The notes under the pieces: model-generated
The model's database searches: none
Told to the model about the DNA's origin: nothing
Seen by the model: the letters and a program-made list of their open reading frames with translations, nothing else
DNA from: Pseudomonas sp. Fl4BN1
GTDB lineage: Bacteria > Pseudomonadota > Gammaproteobacteria > Pseudomonadales > Pseudomonadaceae
Direction: 5' to 3'
Assembly (NCBI RefSeq): GCF_009908285.1
Contig: NZ_JAAARM010000013.1
Coordinates: 62,001-126,000 of the forward strand
DNA length: 64,000 nucleotides
Program-made: the position numbers and the translations under genes
Shown here: one piece after another, positions 43,640 to 53,262 of the stretch
How the letters are laid out: each line of letters begins with the position of its first letter
Position numbering within the stretch: position 1 is the stretch's first letter

Positions 43640-44422
43640 ATGAATGAGCAACCCGCGGCCTGCCGCATCAAAGTCGAGGCCTTGGGCGCTGGATTCGAAT
43701 CCGAGGCTCAACAATGGGCCGAGCGCCTGGGGCTGCCATTGCAGGTCGACGACGCCGAGTTCGCCCTGCAGGTGGGTGAGCAGGGCCTGCAGCTGCAACA
43801 ACTGGGTCCGGACGCGCCGGGACCGGTGCGGGTGGATTTTGTTGAGGGCGGTGCGGCCCACCGACGGCTGTATGGCGGCGGTAGCGGGCAGATGATCGCC
43901 AAGGCGGTGGGGGTTGCCCAAGGTGTGCGGCCGCGGGTGCTGGATGCTACGGCGGGGTTGGGCAAGGACGGCTTCGTGCTGGCGACCCTGGGTTGTGAGA
44001 TGAGCCTGATCGAGCGTCAGCCGCTGATTGGCGCGCTGCTGGAAGACGGATTGGCCCGTGGTGCGCGGGATGCCGAGGTGGGCCCGATTGTCGCGCGCAT
44101 GCACTTGCTCAAGGGCAACTCCATCGAACTGATGCGCAATTGGGAAGGTGAACCGCCCCAGGTGATCTACCTTGACCCGATGTTTCCTCATCGGGAGAAA
44201 AGCGCCCTGGTGAAAAAGGAAATGCGTCTGTTCCGGCCGTTGGTGGGGGACGACAACGATGCTCCGGCATTGTTGGCGGCGGCCTTGGCCCTGGCCAGCC
44301 ACCGGGTGGTCGTCAAGCGCCCGCGCAAGGCGCCCTGCATCGAGGGGCCGAAACCCAGTCATGGATTGGAGGGTAAATCCAGTCGCTATGACATCTACCC
44401 GAAGAAGGCGCTCAAGGCTTGA
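43640..44422 (+). CDS. rsmJ: 16S rRNA (guanine1516-N2)-methyltransferase RsmJ
   Basis: 260 residues. Methylates G1516 of 16S rRNA. Family blocks are LDATAGLGKDGFVLATLG (SAM-binding), SLIERQPLIGALLEDGL, YLDPMFPHREKSALVKKEM and VVVKRPRKAPCIEGPKPSH. ATG at 43640 gives the family start; a GTG at 43628 is possible. Confidence 0.95.
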   Translation: MNEQPAACRIKVEALGAGFESEAQQWAERLGLPLQVDDAEFALQVGEQGLQLQQLGPDAPGPVRVDFVEGGAAHRRLYGGGSGQMIAKAVGVAQGVRPRVLDATAGLGKDGFVLATLGCEMSLIERQPLIGALLEDGLARGARDAEVGPIVARMHLLKGNSIELMRNWEGEPPQVIYLDPMFPHREKSALVKKEMRLFRPLVGDDNDAPALLAAALALASHRVVVKRPRKAPCIEGPKPSHGLEGKSSRYDIYPKKALKA

Positions 44423-44463
44423 TGACCGCTGCGTAGAGCGGGCCGTCTCACAGGTCTCTTCAC

Positions 44464-44489
44464 TGTAGGGGCCGGCTTGATGGCGAAGG
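44464..44489. repeat. Degenerate REP after rsmJ
   Basis: CTGTAGGGGCCGGCTTGATGGCGAAG resembles the REP consensus TGTAGGAGCCGGCTTGCCGGCGAAG with two substitutions and reduced symmetry. Confidence 0.6.
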
Positions 44490-44553
44490 TCGTCTCAAGG
44501 GCGCTTCGTTGGCAATCCAGCCCTGCATAAGCTGTTCCTGCGCAACGCTCGCT

Positions 44554-45198
44554 TCAATCCGGCTCCGGACGGTAGGCGCGCATGAACAGCTCCACCACTT
44601 CCTGTACATGTTCTTCCGCAGCCGCGCCCGCCAGCGGTTCGCCATAGCCGTAGAGCAGGCGAAAGTTCGCCCCGCCCTTGAGCATGCAGAAGAAATGCTC
44701 GGCGGCATTGCGCGGTTTGTCGATGTGCAGGGTGCCCAACTGATTGATCCTGCCCAGCAGCCGCTCCATGCCTTGCAGCACGCGCTCGGGACCAGCCTCG
44801 ATGAAGATCTGCGAGAGCTTGGGATCCTGGCTGCCCAGCGCCATGATCAGGCGATGCAGGTTTACCGACTCGTTGCTGTTGATCAGTTGGTGAAAGCCCC
44901 GGGCGATGTTCAACAAGACGCTTGCCACCGGCGTCTCGGGTGTCAGCTCGTAGATCAGCGTGGGCAGTTGTTCTTCGCACTTGGCCACCACGGCAGCGGT
45001 GAACAGGGTTTCCTTGTCATTGAAGTGGCTATACACCGTGAGCTTTGAAACGCCGGCTTCGGCGGCGACCGCATCCATGCTGGTACTGGCATAGCCGTTG
45101 CTCAGAAACAGGTTTTTCGCTGCTTCGAGAATGGCCTGGCGTTTGGCCAGATCCTTGGGCCGGCCTGGCCCAACGTTTGCGGAATTATTGTCGGACAT
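44554..45198 (-). CDS. TetR family repressor next to an RND efflux pair (MexL-like)
   Basis: 214 residues. The N-terminal helix-turn-helix is RQAILEAAKNLFLSNGYAST, then DAVAAEAGVSKLTVYSHF. The C-terminal ligand domain is helical. It is divergent from the adaptor gene 95 bp away, with palindromes between them, as for MexL and mexJK in P. aeruginosa. Repression of the pump is inferred from position. Confidence 0.88.
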   Translation of the reverse strand: MSDNNSANVGPGRPKDLAKRQAILEAAKNLFLSNGYASTSMDAVAAEAGVSKLTVYSHFNDKETLFTAAVVAKCEEQLPTLIYELTPETPVASVLLNIARGFHQLINSNESVNLHRLIMALGSQDPKLSQIFIEAGPERVLQGMERLLGRINQLGTLHIDKPRNAAEHFFCMLKGGANFRLLYGYGEPLAGAAAEEHVQEVVELFMRAYRPEPD

Positions 45199-45219
45199 TT
45201 TTTTCGCTGTTAATACTGG

Positions 45220-45255
45220 ACTGGTGAGTTTGCTATTAATAACATGCCCACCAGT
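45220..45255. promoter_or_regulatory. Nested palindromes in the TetR-RND intergenic region
   Basis: ACTGGTG (45220-45226) and CACCAGT (45249-45255) are inverted repeats centred on 45237.5. The inner palindrome TATTAATA (45234-45241) has the same centre. Probably the operator for the divergent TetR protein. Confidence 0.6.
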
Positions 45256-45260
45256 ATAAT
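45255..45260 (+). promoter_or_regulatory. -10 box for the RND operon
   Basis: A consensus TATAAT overlaps the outer palindrome by one base and lies 33 bp upstream of the adaptor ATG. The -35 is weak. Repressor bound at the palindrome would cover it. Confidence 0.5.
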
Positions 45261-45293
45261 TATTCCAAGCACCATTAGCGAAAGGTCGCCGCC

Positions 45294-46382
45294 ATGTTCC
45301 GCTATGCCTTGCCAGTCAGCCTGGCTTTTTTTCTGTCTGCGTGTGGGCACGAAGAGCCCGTCCAAATCGGTGTCCGGCCGGCGATGGTGGTTCAGCCAGA
45401 GCCTTCGGCGCGGGCTTCAGACAGTTATCCGGGTGAGGTACGGGCCCGTTACGAACCGGACCTGGCGTTCCGTATCGGCGGCAAGGTCAGTCGACGGCTG
45501 GTAGAGGAGGGGGAGCGAGTCAAGGCTAACCAACCCCTGGCCGAACTCGACCCGCAGGACGTGCGCCTGCAGCTTGAGGCCTCCCGGGCCCAGGTCACCG
45601 CTGCCAGTGCCAACCTCAATCTGGTGCGTGCCGAGCGCGATCGCTACAAGACGCTGTTGGACCGGCAGATGGTCAGCCACTCGCAGTACGACAATGCCGA
45701 GAACCTCTATCGCTCCGGCGAAGCCCGCCTTAAGCAGATCAAGGCTGAGTTCGATGTGGCCAACAATCAGGCCGGCTACGCGGTGCTGCGTGCGCCACAG
45801 GATGGCGTGGTGGCCAAGCGCGCGGTGGAAGTGGGGCAGGTGGTGGCGGCCGGGCAGACAGTGTTCACCCTGGCCACCGATGGTGAGCGCGAAGTGTTGA
45901 TCAGCATCCCCGAGCAGAATTTCGGCCATTTCAAGATTGGCCAGCCAGTCTCGGTGGAACTCTGGACCCAGCCGGGCCAGCGCTTCGACGGGCGTATTCG
46001 CGAGCTCTCTCCTGCTGCCGATCCGAAGTCCCGGACCTTTGCCGCACGCATTGCCTTCAGTGCCGGCAAGATCCCCGCCGAACTGGGCCAGAGCGCCCGG
46101 GTGTTCATCCAGAGCGGTGATGCGGTGCCGCTGTCGGTGCCTTTGTCGGCGCTGTCTGCCGAAGGGGGGGCGACCTATGTCTGGCGGGTGGATGCCAACA
46201 ACACCTTGCACAAGACGCCCGTGCGCGTCGGGGCGTTCGGCGAAAAGACCGTGCCGGTGCTGGAAGGCCTGAATGCCAACGACTGGGTAGTGGCTGCGGG
46301 GGTGCATGTGCTCCATGAGGGCCTGCAGGTACGCCCGGTGGATCGCTCCAATCGTGTGGTCAATCTGGCGGCCAAGGAGTAA
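45294..46382 (+). CDS. mexJ: RND efflux periplasmic adaptor lipoprotein (MexJ-like)
   Basis: 362 residues. A membrane fusion protein linking an inner-membrane RND pump to an outer-membrane channel. The signal peptide ends in a lipobox FLSAC (Cys17). The lipoyl/barrel-sandwich halves (FRIGGKVSRRLVEEGERVKA; YAVLRAPQDGVVAKRAVEVG) flank a coiled-coil hairpin (about residues 90-140), followed by beta-barrel domains. It precedes the pump gene by 6 bp. The mexJ name rests on domain type and on position relative to plsB and rsmJ in PAO1, not on computed identity. Confidence 0.88.
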   Translation: MFRYALPVSLAFFLSACGHEEPVQIGVRPAMVVQPEPSARASDSYPGEVRARYEPDLAFRIGGKVSRRLVEEGERVKANQPLAELDPQDVRLQLEASRAQVTAASANLNLVRAERDRYKTLLDRQMVSHSQYDNAENLYRSGEARLKQIKAEFDVANNQAGYAVLRAPQDGVVAKRAVEVGQVVAAGQTVFTLATDGEREVLISIPEQNFGHFKIGQPVSVELWTQPGQRFDGRIRELSPAADPKSRTFAARIAFSAGKIPAELGQSARVFIQSGDAVPLSVPLSALSAEGGATYVWRVDANNTLHKTPVRVGAFGEKTVPVLEGLNANDWVVAAGVHVLHEGLQVRPVDRSNRVVNLAAKE

Positions 46383-46388
46383 TCCCCG

Positions 46389-49300
46389 ATGGGTTTCAAC
46401 CTTTCCGCCTGGGCGTTGCGCAATCGCCAGATCGTCCTGTTCATGATGCTGTTGCTGGCCATTGTCGGGGCGTTGTCCTACACAAAGCTGGGACAAAGCG
46501 AGGACCCGCCTTTCACCTTCAAGGCCATGGTTATCCGTACTAACTGGCCAGGGGCCACGGCCGAGGAAGTCTCGCGCCAGGTCACTGAGCGCATTGAAAA
46601 GAAACTCATGGAAACCGGCGAGTACGATCGCATTGTTTCCTTCTCCCGCCCCGGGGAGTCCCAGGTCACCTTCATTGCCCGGGACTCGATGCATTCCAAT
46701 GAAGTCCCCGAGCTCTGGTATCAGGTTCGCAAGAAGATCAGCGACATTCGCCAGACCTTGCCGCCGGGCATCCAGGGGCCCTTCTTCAACGATGAGTTCG
46801 GCACCACCTTCGGCAATATCTATGCGCTGACGGGGAAGGGTTTCGACTACGCGGTGCTCAAGGATTACGCCGACCGGATCCAGATCCAGCTGCAACGGGT
46901 CAAGGACGTAGGCAAGGTCGACCTGTTGGGCCTGCAGGATGAAAAGATCTGGATCGAGCTGTCCAACGTCAAGCTGGCTACCCTGGGGCTGCCCCTGGCG
47001 GCGGTACAGCAGGCTCTGGAAGAACAGAATGCGGTGTCCACCGCGGGGTTCTTCGAGACGCCCAGCGAGCGGGTGCAACTGCGTGTGTCCGGTAACTTCC
47101 AGAGCGTGGAGCAGATTCGCAACTTCCCGATCCGGGTTGCCGGACGCACCTTCCGCATCGGTGATGTAGCGGATGTACGACGTGGCTTCAACGATCCACC
47201 AGCGCCGCGCATGCGCTTCATGGGCGAGGACGCCATCGGCCTGGCGGTAGCGATGAAGGAGGGCGGCGACATCCTGGTGCTGGGCAAGGCTCTAGAGGGC
47301 GAGTTCGCTCGTCTGCAGCAAAGCCTGCCGACAGGGATGGAGCTGCGCAAGGTGTCCGACCAGCCGGCGGCGGTGAAGACTGGAGTCGGCGAGTTCGTCC
47401 GGGTGCTGGCCGAGGCCTTGATCATTGTGTTGCTGGTGAGTTTCTTCTCCCTGGGCGTGCGCACCGGCATGGTGGTGGCGCTGGCGATTCCGCTGGTGCT
47501 GGCGATGACCTTTGCCACCATGTATTACCTGGGGATCGGCCTGCACAAGATCTCCCTTGGTGCCTTGGTGCTGGCCCTCGGGCTGTTGGTGGATGACGCG
47601 ATCATTGCGGTGGAGATGATGGCGATCAAGATGGAACAGGGCTTCGACCGGATCAAGGCGGCGAGCTTTGCCTGGACCAGCACCGCCTTCCCCATGCTCA
47701 CCGGCACTCTGATCACCGCGGCGGGTTTCCTGCCGATCGCCACCGCGCAGTCCGGTACCGGCGAATACACCCGCTCGATCTTCCAGGTGGTGACCATTGC
47801 CCTGGTGGCCTCGTGGATCGCCGCCGTGGTGTTCGTACCTTACCTGGGGGAGAAACTGCTGCCTGACCTGGCGAAGATTCACGCCGCCAAGCACGGCGCC
47901 GAGTCCAACCCCCACGGCACGCCGTTCTATCAGCGCGTGCGCCGGGTGGTGGGCTGGTGCGTGGAGCGGCGCAAGACCGTTATCGTGTTGACCATCCTGC
48001 TGTTTGTCGGCTCGGTAATGCTGTTCCGTTTTGTGCCGCAGCAATTCTTCCCGGCCTCCGGACGACTGGAACTGATGGTCGACCTGAAACTGGCGGAAGG
48101 TGCTTCCCTGAGCAACACCGCCGATGAGGTCAAGCGCCTGGAGGCGATGCTCAAGGATCACCCGGGCATCGATAGTTACGTGGCCTATGTGGGCATTGGC
48201 TCGCCGCGTTTCTACCTGCCGCTGGACCAGCAATTGCCGGCCAACAGCTTTGCCCAGTTCGTGGTGCTGGCCAAGAGCATCGAGGAGCGCGAGAGCCTGC
48301 GCAGCTGGTTGATCGAGACCCTCAACGAACAGTTCCCGGCCTTGCGTTCGCGGGTCACACGGCTGGAGAACGGCCCGCCAGTGGGTTACCCGGTGCAGTT
48401 CCGGGTCACCGGCGAGCACATCGAGGAAGTCCGCGCCCTGGCGCGCAAGGTGGCGGCCAAGGTGCGGGAGAACCCTCATGTGGTCAACGTGCACCTGGAC
48501 TGGGAGGAACCGAGCAAGGTGGTCTACCTGAACATCGATCAGGACCGGGCCCGTGCGCTGGGTGTCAGTACCGCCAATCTGTCGAAGTTCCTGCAGAGTT
48601 CGCTGATCGGTTCCACCGTCAGCCAGTACCGTGAAGACAATGAACTGATCGAGATCCTGCTTCGTGGCACCCGTGAAGAGCGTACCGAACTGTCGTTGCT
48701 GCCGAGTCTGGCGGTGCCGACCGAAAACGGTCAAAGCGTGTCGCTGTCCCAGGTCGCGACCCTGGAATACGGCTTCGAAGAAGGCGTGATCTGGCACCGC
48801 AACCGCTTGCCCAACGTCACAGTGCGTGCCGACATCTACGGTAAGGAACAACCCGCGACCCTGGTGCAGCAGATCCTGCCGACCCTGGAAACCATTCGTG
48901 CCGAACTGCCGGACGGCTACCTGCTGGACGTAGGCGGCACCGTCGAGGACTCGACCCGCGGCCAGAACTCGGTGAAGGCCGGCGTGCCGCTGTTCATCGT
49001 GGTGGTGCTGACCTTGCTGATGATCCAGCTGCGCAGCTTCTCGCGTACGGCCATGGTGTTCCTCACGGCCCCCCTGGGGTTGATTGGCGTCACCTTGTTC
49101 CTCCTGGTGTTCCGCCAACCGTTCGGGTTCGTGGCGATGCTCGGGACTATTGCCCTGTCCGGGATGATCATGCGCAACTCGGTGATCCTGGTGGATCAGA
49201 TCGAACAGGACATCAAGGCGGGTTTGAAACCCTGGGATGCAATCATTGAAGCCACGGTACGGCGTTTCCGGCCCATCGTGCTGACAGCCCTGGCGGCGGT

Positions 49301-49445
49301 GCTGGCGATGATTCCGCTGTCGCGCAGTGTGTTCTTCGGACCGATGGCGGTGGCCATCATGGGCGGGCTGATTGTCGCTACGGCTTTGACCTTGCTGTTC
49401 TTGCCGGCGTTGTATGCGGCATGGTTCAAGGTCAAGAGGGACTGA
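46389..49445 (+). CDS. mexK: RND efflux transporter permease (MexK-like)
   Basis: 1018 residues. A proton-driven inner-membrane pump with 12 predicted transmembrane segments and two large periplasmic loops. The second-half set includes TLLMIQLRSFSRTAMVFLTAP and GLIVATALTLLFLPALYAAWF. The TM4 proton-relay region LGLLVDDAIIAVEMM carries the two Asp of the HAE family. No outer-membrane channel gene follows; in P. aeruginosa MexJK borrows OprM or OpmH. Substrates are unknown here (triclosan and erythromycin for MexJK). Confidence 0.9.
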   Translation: MGFNLSAWALRNRQIVLFMMLLLAIVGALSYTKLGQSEDPPFTFKAMVIRTNWPGATAEEVSRQVTERIEKKLMETGEYDRIVSFSRPGESQVTFIARDSMHSNEVPELWYQVRKKISDIRQTLPPGIQGPFFNDEFGTTFGNIYALTGKGFDYAVLKDYADRIQIQLQRVKDVGKVDLLGLQDEKIWIELSNVKLATLGLPLAAVQQALEEQNAVSTAGFFETPSERVQLRVSGNFQSVEQIRNFPIRVAGRTFRIGDVADVRRGFNDPPAPRMRFMGEDAIGLAVAMKEGGDILVLGKALEGEFARLQQSLPTGMELRKVSDQPAAVKTGVGEFVRVLAEALIIVLLVSFFSLGVRTGMVVALAIPLVLAMTFATMYYLGIGLHKISLGALVLALGLLVDDAIIAVEMMAIKMEQGFDRIKAASFAWTSTAFPMLTGTLITAAGFLPIATAQSGTGEYTRSIFQVVTIALVASWIAAVVFVPYLGEKLLPDLAKIHAAKHGAESNPHGTPFYQRVRRVVGWCVERRKTVIVLTILLFVGSVMLFRFVPQQFFPASGRLELMVDLKLAEGASLSNTADEVKRLEAMLKDHPGIDSYVAYVGIGSPRFYLPLDQQLPANSFAQFVVLAKSIEERESLRSWLIETLNEQFPALRSRVTRLENGPPVGYPVQFRVTGEHIEEVRALARKVAAKVRENPHVVNVHLDWEEPSKVVYLNIDQDRARALGVSTANLSKFLQSSLIGSTVSQYREDNELIEILLRGTREERTELSLLPSLAVPTENGQSVSLSQVATLEYGFEEGVIWHRNRLPNVTVRADIYGKEQPATLVQQILPTLETIRAELPDGYLLDVGGTVEDSTRGQNSVKAGVPLFIVVVLTLLMIQLRSFSRTAMVFLTAPLGLIGVTLFLLVFRQPFGFVAMLGTIALSGMIMRNSVILVDQIEQDIKAGLKPWDAIIEATVRRFRPIVLTALAAVLAMIPLSRSVFFGPMAVAIMGGLIVATALTLLFLPALYAAWFKVKRD

Positions 49446-49451
49446 GAAGGG

Positions 49452-49477
49452 GCGGGAGCCGCCTGGGCGGCTCCCGC
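49452..49477. other. Hairpin between convergent mexK-like and DUF4197 genes
   Basis: A perfect 12-bp stem, GCGGGAGCCGCC with GGCGGCTCCCGC around a two-base loop, 7 bp after the pump gene stop. It has no T-tract on either strand, so it may act with Rho or protect RNA ends rather than terminate alone. Confidence 0.6.
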
Positions 49478-49490
49478 AACAGCGCGGGTC

Positions 49491-50180
49491 TTACAGAGTA
49501 CCGAAGACTTTCTTGGCCAGGCTGGTGGCCGCAGCTGCCGGGTTCTGGCGAATGGTTTCTTCCTGCTTGCCGATCATCTCGAACAGGCCATTGAGCGCCT
49601 GCTCGGTCACGTAACTCTCGATATTGGCGCTCTTGGCATCCAGTACACCCAGGGTCGCGGCCTGGCCGGCGAAGGAGTTGTACTGCTTGGCCAGGCCCAC
49701 CTGGTCAGTGGCCTGCTTGACGATAGGCAGGAATTTGGCGCGGATCTGCTCGCGGCTGCTCTTGTCCAGGTACTGGGTGGCGGAATCCTTGCCGCCGGCG
49801 AGAATGCCCTTGGCGTCAGCCACGGTCATTTTCTTCACCGCATCCACCAGCAGCGCCTGAGCTTGCGGTACCGCAGCCTCGGCGGCCTTGTTCATGCTGG
49901 CTTCCAGTTGATCGACCTGATCGCCCATGCCGAACTGCTTCATCTTCTTCGCGACTTTGCCGAGGTTGCCCGGCAGCTCGATGCGCACATCGGGGTTGTT
50001 GCTGAAACCACCGGGAGTCCCCAGTTGTTTGACGGCGATCTGCGCGCCCTGGGTCAGGGCATCCTTGAGGCCGCCGCTGGCGTCCCCCTGGGACAGATCG
50101 CTCAAGGACAAGGCCAGGGCACTGGCGGAGATCATCAGGCCAGCGCACAGGCTGGTGAAACGGAGCGAAGTACGGAGCAT
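49491..50180 (-). CDS. DUF4197 exported protein
   Basis: 229 residues. A signal peptide (LCAGLMISASALA) precedes a mostly helical mature protein with DUF4197 hallmarks: LSLSDLSQGDASGGLKDAL, GKVAKKMKQFGMGDQVDQLE and NSFAGQAATLG, ending AAAATSLAKKVFGTL. Periplasmic; function unknown. ATG at 50180 follows AAGGAAGCCGCC. Confidence 0.9.
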   Translation of the reverse strand: MLRTSLRFTSLCAGLMISASALALSLSDLSQGDASGGLKDALTQGAQIAVKQLGTPGGFSNNPDVRIELPGNLGKVAKKMKQFGMGDQVDQLEASMNKAAEAAVPQAQALLVDAVKKMTVADAKGILAGGKDSATQYLDKSSREQIRAKFLPIVKQATDQVGLAKQYNSFAGQAATLGVLDAKSANIESYVTEQALNGLFEMIGKQEETIRQNPAAAATSLAKKVFGTL

Positions 50181-50204
50181 GGCGGCTTCCTTGGGCAATG
50201 AAAT

Positions 50205-50603
50205 TTAACGGGCAGAGTCAACACGGAGTTTCAACGGCTGCGGATCGCTGCCGTCGAGATTGACCCCATTGTGCTCGGTGGTGATGAACATCAACTGGCC
50301 ATTCACTTCAATCCGTGCACTGACCGAATAGCGGTGGCCGGGTTTGACCTGGGCCGGGTCGTAGCTGAGGTGGAAGGGCAGCGGCACCTGGCCTTTGACC
50401 GGCCCGCTCTGTTCGGCCAGGACCACCGCCGGTGCATCAGCCAGGGACACGTCCTGCAGGCTCACGCTCAAGGTGGCGGCAGGAGGCAAGGCGATGCGTT
50501 GCAGGTAGAAGACTTCGCCGTCGAGGCTAGCCTTGGCTGCAGGCTGCATGGATTGGCAGGCCCCCAGCAGCGCGGTGGCGGCTAGCAGGGTGAGTTTCTT
50601 CAT
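50205..50603 (-). CDS. YbaY family lipoprotein
   Basis: 132 residues. A signal peptide with lipobox LLGAC (MKKLTLLAATALLGACQSM). The mature domain, ALPPAATLSVSLQDVSLADA and LPFHLSYDPAQVKPGHRYSV, matches the YscW/YbaY beta-sandwich. Probably an outer-membrane lipoprotein of unknown role. It lies 24 bp upstream of the DUF4197 gene and may be co-transcribed. ATG at 50603; the 38-residue upstream frame overlaps the plsB end and is rejected. Confidence 0.9.
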   Translation of the reverse strand: MKKLTLLAATALLGACQSMQPAAKASLDGEVFYLQRIALPPAATLSVSLQDVSLADAPAVVLAEQSGPVKGQVPLPFHLSYDPAQVKPGHRYSVSARIEVNGQLMFITTEHNGVNLDGSDPQPLKLRVDSAR

Positions 50604-50655
50604 CAATGGATCTCCGTATCGAGGGCGCCGGGGGGTGTCCGGCGCCGATAAGAAT

Positions 50656-53160
50656 CTAGTTGGTTTGCGTCGGTGCCGCGAGCTGCTCGGCGGCATCTTC
50701 GCTGCGGTGCAGGGCAACCTGGCGGATCGACAGGCGAATCTCCGCCGGCAGCACGCGTTTGGCCGCGCCTTCGGCCAGCTCCCCCAGTGCTTGGTGGTAG
50801 CTCAACTTGCCGGCTTCATCGCGGCGCAGTACGCCCTGGTCCAGCAGGGTCTGGATGAAGTGCCGGAACAGGCTCTTGTCGAAGAACTCCGGGGCGTTCA
50901 GGCCATGCAGGATCGACAGGCGCTGGGCCATGACGGTGCACAGGTCCTCCAGCTCTTCGGCACTGATACTGTTCTGGCCGCTATTGAGCAGCAGGGAAAT
51001 GGCCATGTAGAAGCGTTGCAGGGTCTGGGCGATGCTCTTGGACAGCAGGGTCAGCAGGACAAAATGCCGCGAGCTCGGCGCCGGACGCAGGTACAGCTCT
51101 TTTTCGAAGCGCAGCAGGCCTTGCTCGACGAAAGCCTCCAGCCACTGATCCACCACCGCGTCCAGCTCTTCCTGGGACCAACGGATGAACAGCTCCGCCT
51201 GCAGGTAGGGATACAGCGCGCGGGTGTAGCGCAGGATCTGTTCGCGGCTCATGCGCGACGAGCTCTGGAAGAAGCTCGCCAGCAGCGCCGGCAGGGCGAA
51301 GATGTGCAGCACGTTGTTGCGGTAGTAGGTCATCAGAACAGCGTTCTGCTCGTCCAGGTAGAGGATCTTGCCCAGCGCGTCGCTTTGCTCGGACAGTAGA
51401 TCCATATCCTTCACATGCTGGATCAGCCCCTGGCCATCGCCTTCCGGCAAGGTGGTGTGAGGCGAGTAGGGCACGCGGCGCAGCAGCGCCAGGTACAGGT
51501 CGAGGACCCGGGCCATGGCGCGATCGTCCAGGGCCAGGCGGCTGGTGGAGAGCAGGGCCAGGGCCACCAGATTCACCGGGTTGATCGCTGCGGCCTCATT
51601 GAGGTGCTGGGCCACCCGCTTGCCCAGGCGGTTGGTGGTTTCGTTGAGCCAGGATGGACGGTACTGCGGGCCCAGGTCCTGGGCGCGCCAGTCCGGTTGT
51701 TCCTGGTCGAGGAATTGCGCCAGCTTGATCGGCTCGCCGAAGTTCACCGCCACCTGGCCGAAGCGCTGCTTGAGGGCGCCGATGACCTTGAAGATGTCGA
51801 AGATCGATTCTTTCTTCTTGCTCGCGCCACGCAGCTCGCCCAGGTAGGTACGGCCTTCCAGCACCCGCTCGTAACCGATGTACACCGGCACGAAGACGAT
51901 GGGCATGCGCGAATTGCGCAGGAAGCTGCGCAGGGTGATGGCCAGCATCCCGGTCTTGGGCTGCAGCATGCGCCCGGTACGCGAGCGTCCGCCTTCGACG
52001 AAGTACTCCACCGGGAACCCCTTGGTGAACAGGGTATGCAGGTACTCGTTGAACACCGAGGTGTAGAGCGGGTTGCCCTTGAAGGTACGGCGCATGAAAA
52101 ACGCCCCGCCGCGGCGCAGCAGGCCGCCGATCACCGGCATGTTGAGGTTGATCCCGGCGGCGATGTGCGGCGGAGTCAGGCCGTTGCGAAACAACAGGTA
52201 GGACAGCAGCAGGTAGTCGATGTGGCTGCGGTGGCAGGGCACGTAGATCACTTCATGGCCCGGGGCGATCTTCTGTACGCCTTCCAGGTGGTTGACCTTG
52301 ATCCCATCGTAGATCTTGTTCCAGAACCAGCTCAGCACCACTTCCAGGAAACGGATCGCGGTGTAGGTGTAGTCCGAGGCGATCTCGTTGCCGTAGCGCA
52401 GGGCCTGGGCCTTGGCTTTTTCCGGGGAGATCTTCTCGCGCTCGGACTCCTCGAGGATCGCCTGTTTCACCAGGGGTTGGTTGAGCAGGCCCTTGACCAG
52501 GTTGCGCCGGTGGGAAATGTCCGGGCCGATGACCGCGGCCTTGAGGTTGCGAAAGTGCACCCGCAGGATGCGCTGGGCCATGCGCACGGTGCGCTCGTGG
52601 CCCTTGTTGTGTTCGATCAGCTCCCGCAGGTTGATCGGTGCCGAGAACTGCACCCGGGTCTTGCGCCCCAGGATCATGATACTGAGCAGGCGGCGCAGGC
52701 GTCCGGTGACCGCCCAGCTATCGGCAAACAACAGTTTCCAGGGACTCGATTCGCTTTGCGGGGACTGGCCCCAGAACACGCTGACCGGAATGATCTGCGC
52801 GTCTTCGGCGGCGTTCTGGCTCAGGGCGCTGACTAGCCGAGTCAGGGTCGGCGGCGCGCCGCGCTTGTCCTGGCGGCCAAGCCAGTCGGGCTCCGGGGTC
52901 AGGTAGAAGAACGCCGCAGGCTCCAGCAGGTTACCCACCGACACCGGCAGTACCGGGCGCGGCAGGCCGGCCTTGGAGCATTCGGTATCCACCACCGCGA
53001 GGTCGGTCAGGGAAGGGTTTTGCAGGACGTAGAACACCGGCCGGCTGCGATCGAGGTCGAGGGTGAAGGACGACTGGTTGATGGTTTCCGAGCGCACCCA
53101 CAGGTACAGCAGGCGGCGCAAGGTGCCAAACACAAGACGGCGGATCGGGGAGCGGGTCAT
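50656..53160 (-). CDS. plsB: Glycerol-3-phosphate 1-O-acyltransferase PlsB
   Basis: 834 residues. First step of phospholipid synthesis at the inner membrane: transfers an acyl group to sn-1 of glycerol-3-phosphate. Acyltransferase motif I is VPCHRSHIDYLLLSYL (HxxxxD). Motif II is in GGAFFMRRTFKGN and motif III is EYFVEGGRSRTGR. Motif IV (VFVPVYIGY) follows. Full-length for the family. The start at 53160 is divergent from the cold-shock gene. Confidence 0.96.
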   Translation of the reverse strand: MTRSPIRRLVFGTLRRLLYLWVRSETINQSSFTLDLDRSRPVFYVLQNPSLTDLAVVDTECSKAGLPRPVLPVSVGNLLEPAAFFYLTPEPDWLGRQDKRGAPPTLTRLVSALSQNAAEDAQIIPVSVFWGQSPQSESSPWKLLFADSWAVTGRLRRLLSIMILGRKTRVQFSAPINLRELIEHNKGHERTVRMAQRILRVHFRNLKAAVIGPDISHRRNLVKGLLNQPLVKQAILEESEREKISPEKAKAQALRYGNEIASDYTYTAIRFLEVVLSWFWNKIYDGIKVNHLEGVQKIAPGHEVIYVPCHRSHIDYLLLSYLLFRNGLTPPHIAAGINLNMPVIGGLLRRGGAFFMRRTFKGNPLYTSVFNEYLHTLFTKGFPVEYFVEGGRSRTGRMLQPKTGMLAITLRSFLRNSRMPIVFVPVYIGYERVLEGRTYLGELRGASKKKESIFDIFKVIGALKQRFGQVAVNFGEPIKLAQFLDQEQPDWRAQDLGPQYRPSWLNETTNRLGKRVAQHLNEAAAINPVNLVALALLSTSRLALDDRAMARVLDLYLALLRRVPYSPHTTLPEGDGQGLIQHVKDMDLLSEQSDALGKILYLDEQNAVLMTYYRNNVLHIFALPALLASFFQSSSRMSREQILRYTRALYPYLQAELFIRWSQEELDAVVDQWLEAFVEQGLLRFEKELYLRPAPSSRHFVLLTLLSKSIAQTLQRFYMAISLLLNSGQNSISAEELEDLCTVMAQRLSILHGLNAPEFFDKSLFRHFIQTLLDQGVLRRDEAGKLSYHQALGELAEGAAKRVLPAEIRLSIRQVALHRSEDAAEQLAAPTQTN

Positions 53161-53262
53161 ACGGCTTCTGCGTGAGTGAGTAGAAAACCGAGCAACTGCT
53201 CGGGAGCGGTAGTGTGCCGGATTCGTCGAAAATCGGCAAAAAAGCGCCGAAACAAGATTGAG

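Noticed and set aside
47292..49118. 608-residue minus-strand frame
   Set aside because: Antisense to the RND pump gene; composition is that of a shadow frame.
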